Shown piece after piece: positions 8,502 through 16,896 of a stretch of 64,000 bases of DNA. Numbering within the stretch: position 1 is the first letter of the stretch; each line of letters opens with the position of its first letter. Made by a program: the position numbers and the translations under genes. Under the pieces are notes generated by a model. The model was not told where the DNA came from. It saw only the letters and a list, made by a program, of their open reading frames with translations, and did not search any database. This DNA comes from Streptomyces curacoi (GTDB lineage: Bacteria; Actinomycetota; Actinomycetes; Streptomycetales; Streptomycetaceae): assembly GCF_001513975.1 (NCBI RefSeq), contig NZ_KQ947995.1, positions 124,001 to 188,000 on the forward strand. Reading direction: 5' to 3'.

Positions 8502-9281
8502 ATGACCTCACTCAGCATCCGCACCGTCCACGATGTCGCCGGGTTCGCGGCCGTCGCCGACTACTTCAGTGACGTATGGAACTCGCCGCGGAGCGCACCG
8601 CCGTTACTGCCCGAAACACTGAACAGCCTCGCCCACGCGGGCGGCGCGGTGCATGCCGCCCACGAGGGGGCGAGGCTGGTCGGGGCGTCCGTCGCGGTGT
8701 TCGGGCCGCCCGCGTCGAGAGAGACGTACTCCCTGCTGACCGCCGCCGAACGGGGGCTCGGGTTCCAGGTCAAGCAGGCCCAGCGGGAGTGGGCCCTGGA
8801 ACACGGGGCCCGGAGCATGCGCTGGACCTTCGATCCGCTGGTCGGCCGTAACGCCCGCTTCAACCTGGTCAAGCTGGGCGCCGTCGGCACCGAGTACCTC
8901 GTCGACTTCTACGGCCCCATGGCCGACGGCGTCAACGACGGCGACGAGAGCGACCGGCTGGCGATGACCTGGCAGCTGGCGGCGCCCTCACCGTCGTACG
9001 AGGAACCGGACGACGACGCGGGCGACCGGCACGCCGCAGCCACCACGCACACCGCCCCCGACGGCGCCCCGCTCGCCCGCCGGGCCCTGGACGACCGGCG
9101 CATATGGTGCCGCGTACCGGACGACGCGGTGGCGCTGCGGGCCGCCGACCCCGAGCTGGCGCTGCGCTGGCGGCGGGCCGTGCGCGAGGTGTTCACCAAG
9201 GCCTTCGCCGACGGGTTTCTGGCGACGGCGATGTCCCGCGACGGCTGGTACACGCTCACCCGCGGGGAGGCCGCCGCGTGA
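8502..9281 (+). CDS. GNAT-type N-acyltransferase paired with an N-acylamino-acid racemase
   Basis: A 259-residue GNAT-fold protein; the segment LGFQVKQAQREWAL followed by MRWTFDPLVGRNARFN is typical of the GNAT branch that sits beside enolase-superfamily N-acylamino-acid racemases. Such transferases acylate the amino group of an amino acid before racemisation. The stop overlaps the start of the next gene by 4 bases (GTGA), so the two are coupled. Codon 35 is TTA (8604-8606), the rare leucine codon read by the bldA tRNA in Streptomyces, so translation may be confined to late growth. ATG 8502 is used; no strong ribosome-binding site is visible, and the substrate is inferred. Confidence 0.75.
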   Translation: MTSLSIRTVHDVAGFAAVADYFSDVWNSPRSAPPLLPETLNSLAHAGGAVHAAHEGARLVGASVAVFGPPASRETYSLLTAAERGLGFQVKQAQREWALEHGARSMRWTFDPLVGRNARFNLVKLGAVGTEYLVDFYGPMADGVNDGDESDRLAMTWQLAAPSPSYEEPDDDAGDRHAAATTHTAPDGAPLARRALDDRRIWCRVPDDAVALRAADPELALRWRRAVREVFTKAFADGFLATAMSRDGWYTLTRGEAAA

Positions 9282-10378
9282 AACTGGAGCGTGTCGAGAT
9301 CGTCCATGTGGCGATCCCCCTCGTCAGCCCCTTCCGTACCTCCTTCGGCACGATGACCACGAAGGACACCTTCCTGCTGCACCTCGTCACGGACACGGCC
9401 GAGGGCTGGTCGGAGTTCGCGGCCGACCCCGAGCCGCTGTACTGCTCGGAGTTCGTGGCCGGTGCGCAGATCGTGCTGCGCGACTTCCTGCTGCCGCGTG
9501 CCCGGGCCCTGCCCGCGCTCACCACGGCCGCCCTCGCGCCCGCCCTGGCGAGGATCAAGGGGCATGAACTGGCGAAGGCGGCGCTGGAGACGGCCGTCCT
9601 CGACGCGGAGCTGCGGTCGTACGGGATGTCGCTGGCGACGTATCTGGGGGCGGTGCGGGAGCGGGTGCCGGCCGGGGTGTCGGTCGGGATCAAGCCGACG
9701 ATCGCCGAGTTGCTGGACGCCGTCGAGGGGTATCTCGCCGAGGGCTATGTGCGGATCAAGCTGAAGATCGAGCCCGGCTGGGACCTGGCGCCGGTACGGG
9801 CCGTGCGCGAGCGCTTCGGGGACGGGCTGCCGCTCCAGGTCGACGCCAACACGGCGTACACGCTCGCGGACGCCGGGCAGCTGCGGCGGCTGGACGAGTT
9901 CGGGCTGCTGCTGATCGAGGAGCCGCTCGCGGAGCACGACCTGTACGCCCACGCCCGCCTCCAGCAGCGCCTCACGACCCCCGTCTGCCTGGACGAGTCC
10001 CTGCGGGGCGCCCGCGACACCGCGTCCGCGATCGCGATGGACGCGTGCCGGGCCGTGAACGTGAAGCCCGCCCGGGTCGGGGGATACCTGGAGGCGCGGC
10101 GGGTCCATGACGTGGCCCAGGCGCACGGGGTGCCGGCGTGGTGCGGCGGCATGCTGGAGACGGGCATCGGCCGCGCACCGAACCTGGCGCTCGCGGCCCT
10201 GCCCGGCTGCACGCTCCCCGGGGACACCTCGGCGTCCAGCCGCTACTTCGCCGAGGACATCACCGAGCCGTTCGTGCTGGTCGACGGCCATCTTCCGGTG
10301 CCACGGTCGCCGGGCATCGGCGTCGAACCGCTGCCCGAGGCGCTGCGGCGCTTCACCAGGGAACGGCGAGACCTGTAG
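9278..10378 (+). CDS. menC: Enolase-superfamily o-succinylbenzoate synthase / N-acylamino-acid racemase
   Basis: A 366-residue member of the muconate-lactonising subgroup of the enolase superfamily. It has the capping domain (VAIPLVSPFRTSFGTMTTKD), the KLKIEPG lysine motif (catalytic KxK), metal ligands in QVDANTAYT and LIEEPLAEHD, and the second lysine region VNVKPARVGGYLEA. This family makes o-succinylbenzoate for menaquinone or racemises N-succinylamino acids, and some members do both. Streptomyces makes menaquinone by the futalosine route, so racemase activity with the coupled GNAT is more likely than OSBS activity. GTG 9278 overlaps the upstream stop. The symbol is the family name and does not claim that reaction. 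Confidence 0.82.
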   Translation: MKLERVEIVHVAIPLVSPFRTSFGTMTTKDTFLLHLVTDTAEGWSEFAADPEPLYCSEFVAGAQIVLRDFLLPRARALPALTTAALAPALARIKGHELAKAALETAVLDAELRSYGMSLATYLGAVRERVPAGVSVGIKPTIAELLDAVEGYLAEGYVRIKLKIEPGWDLAPVRAVRERFGDGLPLQVDANTAYTLADAGQLRRLDEFGLLLIEEPLAEHDLYAHARLQQRLTTPVCLDESLRGARDTASAIAMDACRAVNVKPARVGGYLEARRVHDVAQAHGVPAWCGGMLETGIGRAPNLALAALPGCTLPGDTSASSRYFAEDITEPFVLVDGHLPVPRSPGIGVEPLPEALRRFTRERRDL

Positions 10379-10453
10379 GTGACCTGACGGGGGCAACCCG
10401 GGCAGCTCGGACCTGGGCCTGGCCGGAACTCACCACCACGTTAGATTGATCCC

Positions 10454-11245
10454 GTGTTCTCTCGCCTCACGCGCCCCCGAGCCGTCGCCGTCTGCGCCCT
10501 GCCGGTCGTGGCCCTGCTCGCCACGGCCGCCTTCGCGCCGCTGCCGTTCTCGCTGGCGCAGCCCGGTCAGACCACGAACGTACTGGGCGAGGACGAGGGC
10601 GACCCGGTGATCACCATCTCCGGTGCGCCGACCCGTGAGACGAGCGGCCAGCTGCGTATGACGACGATCGTGGCCACGTCCCCCGACGTGGACGTGACGC
10701 TCGGCGACGTGATCGACGCCTGGTTCCGCACCGACAGGGCGGTCATGCCGCGTGACTCGGTCTATCCGAGCGGCAAGAGCACCCGGGAGATCGAGCAGTA
10801 CAACACCGAGCAGATGAAGCAGTCCCAGAACGCCGCCACCGAGGCCGCGCTGAACCACCTGGACCTGAAGGACAAGAACATCAAGGTCACCCTGAGGCTC
10901 GCGGACGTGGGCGGCCCCAGCGCCGGCCTCCTGTTCTCCCTGGGGATCGTCGACAAGCTGAAGGGCGACGGCGACGGCGGCGACCTCACCGGCGGCCGCA
11001 CCATCGCCGGTACGGGCACGATCGACGCCGGCGGCAAGGTCGGCGCGGTCGGCGGCGTGGCCCTGAAGACGCAGGCGGCCAGGCGGGACGGGGCGACGGT
11101 CTTCCTGGTACCGAAGGACGAGTGCTCCGACGCGAAGGCCGAACTGCCGAAGGGCCTGCGGCTGATCCCGGTGACCACGCTGAAGGGCGCGGTGAGCGCG
11201 CTGGAGGCACTGGAGTCGGGGAAGGGTTCGGTACCTGCCTGCTAG
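10454..11245 (+). CDS. Membrane-anchored Lon-domain (S16) protease, YlbL-like but without PDZ
   Basis: A 263-residue protein with an N-terminal signal anchor (about residues 10-33), an extracytoplasmic part resembling the N-terminus of YlbL proteases (TRETSGQLRMTTI, then TEQMKQSQNAA), and a C-terminal Lon-type proteolytic domain. The catalytic serine lies in GGPSAGLLFSLG and the catalytic lysine in GGVALKTQAA, aligned with the Ser-Lys dyad of Lon. Typical YlbL proteins of about 340 residues have a PDZ domain between these parts; it is missing here. Start is GTG 10454. It should cleave secreted or membrane proteins outside the cytoplasm; targets are unknown. Confidence 0.8.
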   Translation: MFSRLTRPRAVAVCALPVVALLATAAFAPLPFSLAQPGQTTNVLGEDEGDPVITISGAPTRETSGQLRMTTIVATSPDVDVTLGDVIDAWFRTDRAVMPRDSVYPSGKSTREIEQYNTEQMKQSQNAATEAALNHLDLKDKNIKVTLRLADVGGPSAGLLFSLGIVDKLKGDGDGGDLTGGRTIAGTGTIDAGGKVGAVGGVALKTQAARRDGATVFLVPKDECSDAKAELPKGLRLIPVTTLKGAVSALEALESGKGSVPAC

Positions 11246-11266
11246 CGGCTAGCTGCTAGCAGGCAG
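11235..11266. terminator. bidirectional hairpin terminator
   Basis: CTGCCTGCTAGC (11235-11246) pairs perfectly with GCTAGCAGGCAG (11255-11266) across an 8-base loop. The left arm contains the stop codon of the Lon-domain gene. It lies between two convergent genes, so it can end transcription from both sides. Confidence 0.75.
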
Positions 11267-11333
11267 CGGCTACGGCGCGAGTCGGCTCGCGAGCTGCCGC
11301 TCCTGGACCGCCGTCAACCCCTCCGGCCGCCCC

Positions 11334-12293
11334 CTACTTCACAAACCCCTCATCCTTCATCCAGTCCAGCGCCACCTGGTGCGGATCCTCCCCCTCCACG
11401 TCCACCCTGGCGTTCAGGTCCCGTGCCACGGAGTTGTTCAGCTTCCTGGTGATCGGGTCGAGGACGTCCGCGATCGCCGGCCACTTCTTCAGGGTCCGGG
11501 AGTTGATCATCGGGGCGGCGTTGTAGTTGGGGAAGAACTTCTTGTCGTCCTGCATCACCACCAGGTTCATGGAGTTGATGCGCCCGTCCGTCGTGAAGAC
11601 CTCGCCGTAGACGCAACTCCCCTTCGCGGCCTGGGTGTAGATGATCCCGGTGTCCATCTGGGTGATGTCCCCGGTCGGCACGTTCATCCCGTACTCCTGC
11701 CGCATGCCCCGCAGCCCGTCCGCCCGGTTGGCGAACTCGACCTCCACGCACAGCGTCACGGCGCCGGGGTCGGACTTGGACAGCGCGGCGACGTCGGACA
11801 GCGTGTTCGTGCCGTACTTCTTGTGGTTCTCCTGGTTCATCGCCAGGGCGTAGGTGTTGTTCAGCGCGGAGGGCGCCAGCCAGCTCACCCCGTTCTTCGC
11901 GTCGGCCTCGCGCACCGCCTCCCACTGCGCACGCGGGTCGGGAATGGGCTCGCTGTGGCCGAGGTACGTGATCCAGGCCGTGCCCGTGTACTCGTACCCG
12001 GCGTCGGCCTCGCCCTTGACGACCGCCTCGCGGCTGCCGATGGAGCCCTGGATGCCGGTGCGGTCGAGCACTTCCGCGCCGGCCGCCTCGAAGGCGATGC
12101 CCATGATCGCGCCGAGGATGAGCTGCTCGGTGAACGACTTCGACGTCACCGTCAGGCTGGCGCCCTTCAGCGGTTCCCCGCGGCCGATCAGGCCGGCCCG
12201 CACATCGTCGACCATGGGGGAGCCGCTGGTCAGGCCGCAGCCCGAGACCGTCATCAGCAGCCCCGCCGCCAGCAGGGCCGTATGCCGCCTCAT
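11334..12293 (-). CDS. Glycine-betaine/choline ABC transporter substrate-binding lipoprotein
   Basis: A 319-residue lipoprotein of the OsmF/OpuCC/ProX class. The signal peptide ends at a lipobox (MTVSGC, Cys about 19) and the mature part has the family signature LTVTSKSFTEQLILG near its start and an EYTGTAW motif where the quaternary amine site is formed. It should capture glycine betaine, choline or a similar osmolyte outside the membrane and pass it to the two permeases encoded just upstream. ATG 12293 overlaps the permease stop by 4 bases. It is the last gene of a tightly overlapping four-gene operon, followed by the hairpin terminator at 11235-11266. Substrate is by family. Confidence 0.9.
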   Translation of the reverse strand: MRRHTALLAAGLLMTVSGCGLTSGSPMVDDVRAGLIGRGEPLKGASLTVTSKSFTEQLILGAIMGIAFEAAGAEVLDRTGIQGSIGSREAVVKGEADAGYEYTGTAWITYLGHSEPIPDPRAQWEAVREADAKNGVSWLAPSALNNTYALAMNQENHKKYGTNTLSDVAALSKSDPGAVTLCVEVEFANRADGLRGMRQEYGMNVPTGDITQMDTGIIYTQAAKGSCVYGEVFTTDGRINSMNLVVMQDDKKFFPNYNAAPMINSRTLKKWPAIADVLDPITRKLNNSVARDLNARVDVEGEDPHQVALDWMKDEGFVK

Positions 12294-13102
12294 GCCTCCA
12301 ACCCCCGTGGCCTCAGCAGCAGTTCGGCCAGTGACGCCAGCCAGTCCACCAGCAGGGCGAGGGCGACCGTGAGGATCGAGCCCAGCACCAGCACCGGCAT
12401 CCGCTGGTTGGTGATGCCGGCCGTGATCAGCACGCCCAGCCCGCCGCCTCCGCCGAACACCGCCAGGGTCGCCGTACCGACGTTGAGCACCAGGGCCGTC
12501 CGCACGCCCGCCAGGATCAGCGGGACCGCCAGCGGCAGCTCCACCCGGGTCAGCACCCCCAGGGGGGACATGCCGATGCCGCGCGCCGCCTCCAGCAGCG
12601 TGGGGTCGTTCGCCTTCAGGCCGGCGATCGTGTTGGACAGCACGGGCAGGACGGCGTAGGCGATCATGCCGATCAGGGCGGCCTTGCGGCCGATGCCCAG
12701 CCAGATCACCAGCAGGGCGAGGAGACCGATCGCGGGGGTCGCCTGGCCCATGTTGGCGATCGCCATGGCCACCGGGGTCGCTCTGCGGAACGCCCGCCGG
12801 GTGAGCACAATGCCCAGCGGGATCGCGATGACCAGCACGAAGAAGGTGGAGATCACCGTGAGTTCGACGTGCTCCCACAGGGCCTGGGAGACCTGGCCGT
12901 CGGTCAGCGCGTTCTCGGAGACGGCATCGAGGTCGGCCTGCTGGAACCACAGCCAGGTCGCGAGCAGGAGGGCGACGAGGAAGGCGGGCAGGACGGTCAG
13001 TTTCTGCCGGCTCACCTTACGGGCGGGCGGTTTCGGGGGAGCGGGGGCCGGCGCGGTCTCCTCCTCCGTGTCCGCCAGGCCGGGGGCCTCGGGAGCGCTC
13101 AC
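12290..13102 (-). CDS. Betaine-type ABC transporter permease (distal)
   Basis: A 270-residue inner-membrane permease. A proline/alanine-rich cytoplasmic N-terminus (about 35 residues) precedes one helix and then a BPD_transp_1 domain of about five more; the EAA-like coupling loop is visible in LLEAARGIGMSPLGVLTRVELP. It would form a heterodimer with the other permease of the operon and couple to the ATPase. The GTG at 13102 gives a GTGA overlap with the ATPase stop, and the stop overlaps the binding-protein start, so translation is coupled on both sides. The frame is open further upstream but that part lies inside the ATPase gene. Confidence 0.9.
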   Translation of the reverse strand: MSAPEAPGLADTEEETAPAPAPPKPPARKVSRQKLTVLPAFLVALLLATWLWFQQADLDAVSENALTDGQVSQALWEHVELTVISTFFVLVIAIPLGIVLTRRAFRRATPVAMAIANMGQATPAIGLLALLVIWLGIGRKAALIGMIAYAVLPVLSNTIAGLKANDPTLLEAARGIGMSPLGVLTRVELPLAVPLILAGVRTALVLNVGTATLAVFGGGGGLGVLITAGITNQRMPVLVLGSILTVALALLVDWLASLAELLLRPRGLEA

Positions 13103-14349
13103 GCTTTCCTCCCCCCTCCCTCGCCCTCCTGCTCGGCGTGCGTACGGCCGGTCCGGGCGACCTCCAGCTCGTGCTGGGCCTCCAGCGCCTCCAGCCGGTC
13201 GGCCTCCAGCAGCTCGTGCACGGAGTTCATGAGCGTCTCCATGTCGACGACGCCGGTGTACTCGCCGCGCCGCCCGGTCACCGCCACCCGGCCCGCGTTG
13301 TCCGTCAGCACCGCCTCCAGCGCGTCCCGCAGGGTCGCGTCCCTGGTCACTGTGTCGTGCACGAGCGTGCCCGCCCGCGCCAGCGAACCCTTGGCCCGCA
13401 TCATGTCGCCGCGCCGCAGCCACTTGTACGGCCGCCCGCGCTTGTCGAGCAGCAGAACCTCGTTCGTGCCGCTCGCCCGCAGCCGGTTGAAGATCTCCTG
13501 GAGCGGGTCGTCGACGGTCGCCGTCGGATAGTCGGTGATCTCCACATCCCGTACGCGGGTCAGGTTCAGCCGCTTCAGCGCCGCGCCCGCGCCCACGAAC
13601 CCGGACACGAAGTCGTCCGCCGGGTTGGTGAGGATGGCCTCCGGGGTGTCGAACTGGGCGATGTGGGACCGCTCGCGCAACACGGCGATGCGGTCACCGA
13701 GCTTGATCGCCTCGTCGAAGTCGTGGGTGACGAAGACGATCGTCTTGTGCAGCTCGTGCTGCAGCCTGATCAACTCGTCCTGGAGGTGGTCACGGGTGAT
13801 CGGGTCGACCGCCCCGAACGGCTCGTCCATCAGCAGCACCGGGGGATCGGCCGCCAGCGCCCGCGCCACGCCCACGCGCTGCTGCTGGCCGCCGGAGAGC
13901 TGGCGCGGGTAGCGGCCGTGGAACTCGCCGGGGTCGAGCCCGACGAGGTCGAGCAGTTCCTCGGTCCGCGCGCTGATCCGTGCCTTCGGCCAGCCGATCA
14001 TCTTCGGCACGAGTGCGATGTTCTGCGCGACCGTCATGTGCGGGAAGAGCCCGGCGGACTGGATCGCGTAGCCGACCTTCCGGCGCAGCTTCACCGGGTC
14101 GATGTCGGTGACGTCCTCGCCGTTGATGCGGATACGGCCACCGCTCGGTTCGATCAGCCGGTTGATCATCTTGAGCGTGGTCGACTTCCCGCAGCCCGAG
14201 GGGCCGACGAAGATGACGACCTCGCCCGCCTTGATCTCCATGCTCACGTTGTCCACGGCCGGCTGCGGATTGCCGGAGTACCGCTTGGTCAGGTTCTCCA
14301 GCTCGATGGAGGCACCGTGATCGCCCCTGTGACTGCCGTTCTCAGACAC
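13099..14349 (-). CDS. Betaine-type ABC transporter ATPase with CBS domains
   Basis: A 416-residue ABC ATPase of the OpuCA/ProV class. Walker A is GPSGCGKST at about residue 52, the signature is LSGGQQQR, and Walker B is VLLMDEPFGAVD. After about residue 250 come two CBS-type segments (VEITDYPTATVDDPLQE and ATLRDALEAVL with TGVVDMETLM), which in OpuA/OpuC sense ionic strength or nucleotides and gate transport under osmotic stress. An acidic/basic tail ends the protein. Start is GTG 14349, 8 bases inside the upstream permease gene. Regulation of activity by osmotic stress is inferred from the CBS domains. Confidence 0.92.
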   Translation of the reverse strand: MSENGSHRGDHGASIELENLTKRYSGNPQPAVDNVSMEIKAGEVVIFVGPSGCGKSTTLKMINRLIEPSGGRIRINGEDVTDIDPVKLRRKVGYAIQSAGLFPHMTVAQNIALVPKMIGWPKARISARTEELLDLVGLDPGEFHGRYPRQLSGGQQQRVGVARALAADPPVLLMDEPFGAVDPITRDHLQDELIRLQHELHKTIVFVTHDFDEAIKLGDRIAVLRERSHIAQFDTPEAILTNPADDFVSGFVGAGAALKRLNLTRVRDVEITDYPTATVDDPLQEIFNRLRASGTNEVLLLDKRGRPYKWLRRGDMMRAKGSLARAGTLVHDTVTRDATLRDALEAVLTDNAGRVAVTGRRGEYTGVVDMETLMNSVHELLEADRLEALEAQHELEVARTGRTHAEQEGEGGGRKA

Positions 14350-14989
14350 GGATCCCCCTGGGGATGGTGAGCCGTCCGATCAGGACGTACGCGGCGTCGA
14401 ACAGCAGCGCCAGGACGATGATCCCTAGCGTGCCCGCGAGCACCTGGTTGAGCGCGTTGGCGCTGCCCAGCGAGGCGAGACCACGGAAGATCACATTGCC
14501 GAGGCCGGGCCCGGAGGCGTACGCAGCGATCGCCGCGATGCCCATCAGCATCTGCGTCGAGACCCGGATCCCGGTCAGGATCGGCGGCCAGGCCAGCGGC
14601 AGCTCCACCTTCAGCAGCCGGGCGAGCCGGGACATGCCGATGCCCCGGGCCGCGTCCACCAGCGACGGGTCGACGCCGCGCAGCCCGACGATCGCGTTGC
14701 GCACGATCGGCAGCAGCCCGTACAGCGTCAGCGCGACCACCGTGGGCGCGACGCCCAGCCCCACGACCGGGACGAGCAGACCGATCATGGCGAGCGCCGG
14801 AACGGTCAGCACGGTCGAAGTGGCCGTGGTGGCGAGGTTCCCCGCCCATTCGCTGCGATAGGTGGCGACACCGAGCAGCACCCCGAGCAGGGTCGCCACG
14901 ACCATGCACTGGAAGACGGCGCTGGCGTGCTGGTAGGCGTCGGCGAGCAACTGCTGGTGGCGGTTGCCCAGGTACTCCCAGAAGTTCAC
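14342..14989 (-). CDS. Betaine-type ABC transporter permease (proximal)
   Basis: A 215-residue permease with about five to six helices and the coupling loop LVDAARGIGMSRLARLLKVELP, nearly the same as the loop in the distal permease. It is the first gene of the operon, beginning at ATG 14989, and overlaps the ATPase gene by 8 bases. The compact length without extra N-terminal helices is normal for OpuCB-type permeases. The gap to the upstream regulator gene on the same strand is only 28 bases, so the regulator could be co-transcribed with the transporter or the transporter could have its own promoter inside the regulator gene. Confidence 0.88.
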   Translation of the reverse strand: MNFWEYLGNRHQQLLADAYQHASAVFQCMVVATLLGVLLGVATYRSEWAGNLATTATSTVLTVPALAMIGLLVPVVGLGVAPTVVALTLYGLLPIVRNAIVGLRGVDPSLVDAARGIGMSRLARLLKVELPLAWPPILTGIRVSTQMLMGIAAIAAYASGPGLGNVIFRGLASLGSANALNQVLAGTLGIIVLALLFDAAYVLIGRLTIPRGIRV

Positions 14990-15017
14990 ACGCGCGCACC
15001 ACCCCGGGTCGGGTCGG

Positions 15018-15530
15018 CTAGGTCTCCCGGTCCTCCGCCGCCTGCTCCACCAGCGGGATGATCCGCAGCGGGACGGGGTTCTCCATCACGATCGCGGTGG
15101 AGGCCCGGACGATCCCATCGAAACCGACAACCCGGTCGATCACACGCTGGAGATCGGCGTTGGAGCGCGCCACGAGACGGCACAGCATGTCCCCGGTCCC
15201 GGTGGTGGTGTGCAGCTCCAGCACCTCCGGCACGGTCGCCAAGTGGGCCCGTACGTCCGCTCCTTGGCCCTGCCGGATCTGCAGCGTGGCGAACGCCGTG
15301 ACCGGATACCCGAGGGCGGCCGGATCCACCTCGGGACCGAATCCGCGGATGACTCCGTTCGACTGAAGCCGGTCGAGCCGCGCCTGCACGGTCCCGCGAG
15401 CCACTCCCAGCCGCCGGGACATCTCCAGCACCCCGATCCGTGGCTCCCGCGCCAGCAGCACGATGATCCGCCCGTCCAGATGATCGATCGCCACAGCAGC
15501 CTGCCCTGTCTCATCGCTCGAAGTGGTCAT
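15018..15530 (-). CDS. hpdA: Lrp/AsnC-family regulator (probable HpdA)
   Basis: A 170-residue Lrp/AsnC regulator: helix-turn-helix at about residues 15-60 (IDHLDGRIIVLLAREPRIG, SRRLGVARGTVQARLDRL) and a RAM effector domain after it (TTTGTGDMLCRLVARS). It is divergent from hpd. In S. coelicolor the Lrp-like gene next to the 4-hydroxyphenylpyruvate dioxygenase gene is HpdA, an activator of that gene that represses itself; the identical arrangement supports the same name. ATG 15530 is preferred to an in-frame ATG at 15572, which would reach into the dyad at 15563-15583. Effector, probably 4-hydroxyphenylpyruvate or tyrosine, is by analogy. Confidence 0.82.
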   Translation of the reverse strand: MTTSSDETGQAAVAIDHLDGRIIVLLAREPRIGVLEMSRRLGVARGTVQARLDRLQSNGVIRGFGPEVDPAALGYPVTAFATLQIRQGQGADVRAHLATVPEVLELHTTTGTGDMLCRLVARSNADLQRVIDRVVGFDGIVRASTAIVMENPVPLRIIPLVEQAAEDRET

Positions 15531-15562
15531 CCTGTACAGAAGGCTCGCAGAAACGAGCACTG

Positions 15563-15583
15563 CACTGGTCATATTGCCCAGTG
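15563..15583. promoter_or_regulatory. dyad between hpdA-like regulator and hpd
   Basis: CACTGG at 15563-15568 and CCAGTG at 15578-15583 form perfect 6-base arms around a 9-base AT-rich spacer, in the 102-base space between the divergent genes. Size and place fit an Lrp/AsnC dimer site acting on both promoters. Confidence 0.45.
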
Positions 15584-15632
15584 ATCGAGCGAACTATTGC
15601 GCACCTTGCCGCATCGGAGTGAGGCTGCGCCT

Positions 15633-16778
15633 ATGACGCAGACCACACACCACACTCCCGACACCGCACGGCAGGCCGACCCCTTCCCGGTCAAGGGAAT
15701 GGACGCGGTCGTCTTCGCCGTGGGCAACGCCAAGCAGGCGGCGCACTACTACTCGACCGCCTTCGGCATGCGCCTCGTGGCCTACTCCGGACCGGAGAAC
15801 GGCAGCCGCGAGACCGCGAGCTATGTGCTGGAGAACGGCTCCGCCCGCTTCGTCCTCACCTCCGTCATCAAGCCCGCCACCACCTGGGGCCACTTCCTCG
15901 CCCAGCACGTGGCCGAGCACGGCGACGGCGTCATCGACCTCGCGATCGAGGTCCCGGACGCGCGCGCCGCGTACGCCTACGCCCTCGAACACGGCGCCCG
16001 CTCGGTGGCCGAGCCCTACGAGCTGAAGGACGAGCACGGCACCGTCGTCCTGGCCGCCATCGCGACGTACGGCGAGACCCGCCACACCCTCGTCGAGCGC
16101 ACCGGCTACGACGGCCCGTACCTGCCGGGTTACGTCGCCGCCGCGCCGATGGTCGAGCCGCCCGCCCAGCGCACCTTCCAGGCCATCGACCACTGCGTCG
16201 GCAACGTCGAGCTCGGCCGGATGAACGAGTGGGTCGGCTTCTACAACAAGGTCATGGGCTTCACGAACATGAAGGAGTTCGTGGGCGACGACATCGCGAC
16301 CGAGTACAGCGCGCTGATGTCGAAGGTCGTGGCCGACGGCACGCTCAAGGTCAAGTTCCCGATCAACGAGCCCGCCATCGCCAAGAAGAAGTCCCAGATC
16401 GACGAGTACCTGGAGTTCTACGGCGGCGCGGGCGTCCAGCACATCGCGCTGAACACCAACGACATCGTGCAGACGGTCCGCACCATGCGCGCGGCCGGCG
16501 TCCAGTTCCTCGACACCCCCGACTCGTACTACGACACCCTCGGCGAGTGGGTCGGCGACACCCGGGTGCCCGTCGAGACCCTGCGCGAGCTGAAGATCCT
16601 CGCGGACCGCGACGAGGACGGCTACCTGCTGCAGATCTTCACCAAGCCGGTCCAGGACCGCCCGACCGTCTTCTTCGAACTCATCGAGCGGCACGGCTCG
16701 ATGGGCTTCGGCAAGGGCAACTTCAAGGCGCTCTTCGAGGCGATCGAACGGGAGCAGGCGAAGCGCGGCAACCTCTGA
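15633..16778 (+). CDS. hpd: 4-hydroxyphenylpyruvate dioxygenase
   Basis: A 381-residue vicinal-oxygen-chelate enzyme that turns 4-hydroxyphenylpyruvate into homogentisate in tyrosine breakdown, using Fe(II) and O2. The three iron ligands are visible: His in AIDHCVGNV, His in GVQHIALNT and Glu in FFELIER near the C-terminus. The N-terminal and C-terminal halves are the usual two-domain duplication, and the length is normal. ATG 15633 is preceded by GGAGTGAGG. Homogentisate here can also feed ochronotic pigment. The divergent Lrp-type gene is its likely activator and the IclR gene at 7.8 kb a possible repressor. Confidence 0.96.
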   Translation: MTQTTHHTPDTARQADPFPVKGMDAVVFAVGNAKQAAHYYSTAFGMRLVAYSGPENGSRETASYVLENGSARFVLTSVIKPATTWGHFLAQHVAEHGDGVIDLAIEVPDARAAYAYALEHGARSVAEPYELKDEHGTVVLAAIATYGETRHTLVERTGYDGPYLPGYVAAAPMVEPPAQRTFQAIDHCVGNVELGRMNEWVGFYNKVMGFTNMKEFVGDDIATEYSALMSKVVADGTLKVKFPINEPAIAKKKSQIDEYLEFYGGAGVQHIALNTNDIVQTVRTMRAAGVQFLDTPDSYYDTLGEWVGDTRVPVETLRELKILADRDEDGYLLQIFTKPVQDRPTVFFELIERHGSMGFGKGNFKALFEAIEREQAKRGNL

Positions 16779-16896
16779 GGCCGCTGAGGCCTGTGGGGCA
16801 GCTGTGACTTCGTAGAACATGCAACCAACGGACGGCGGTTGACGCTCTCATGTCCTGTGGGTGCCACGGGGGCATCCACAGGATCTGGGGGCTTCA

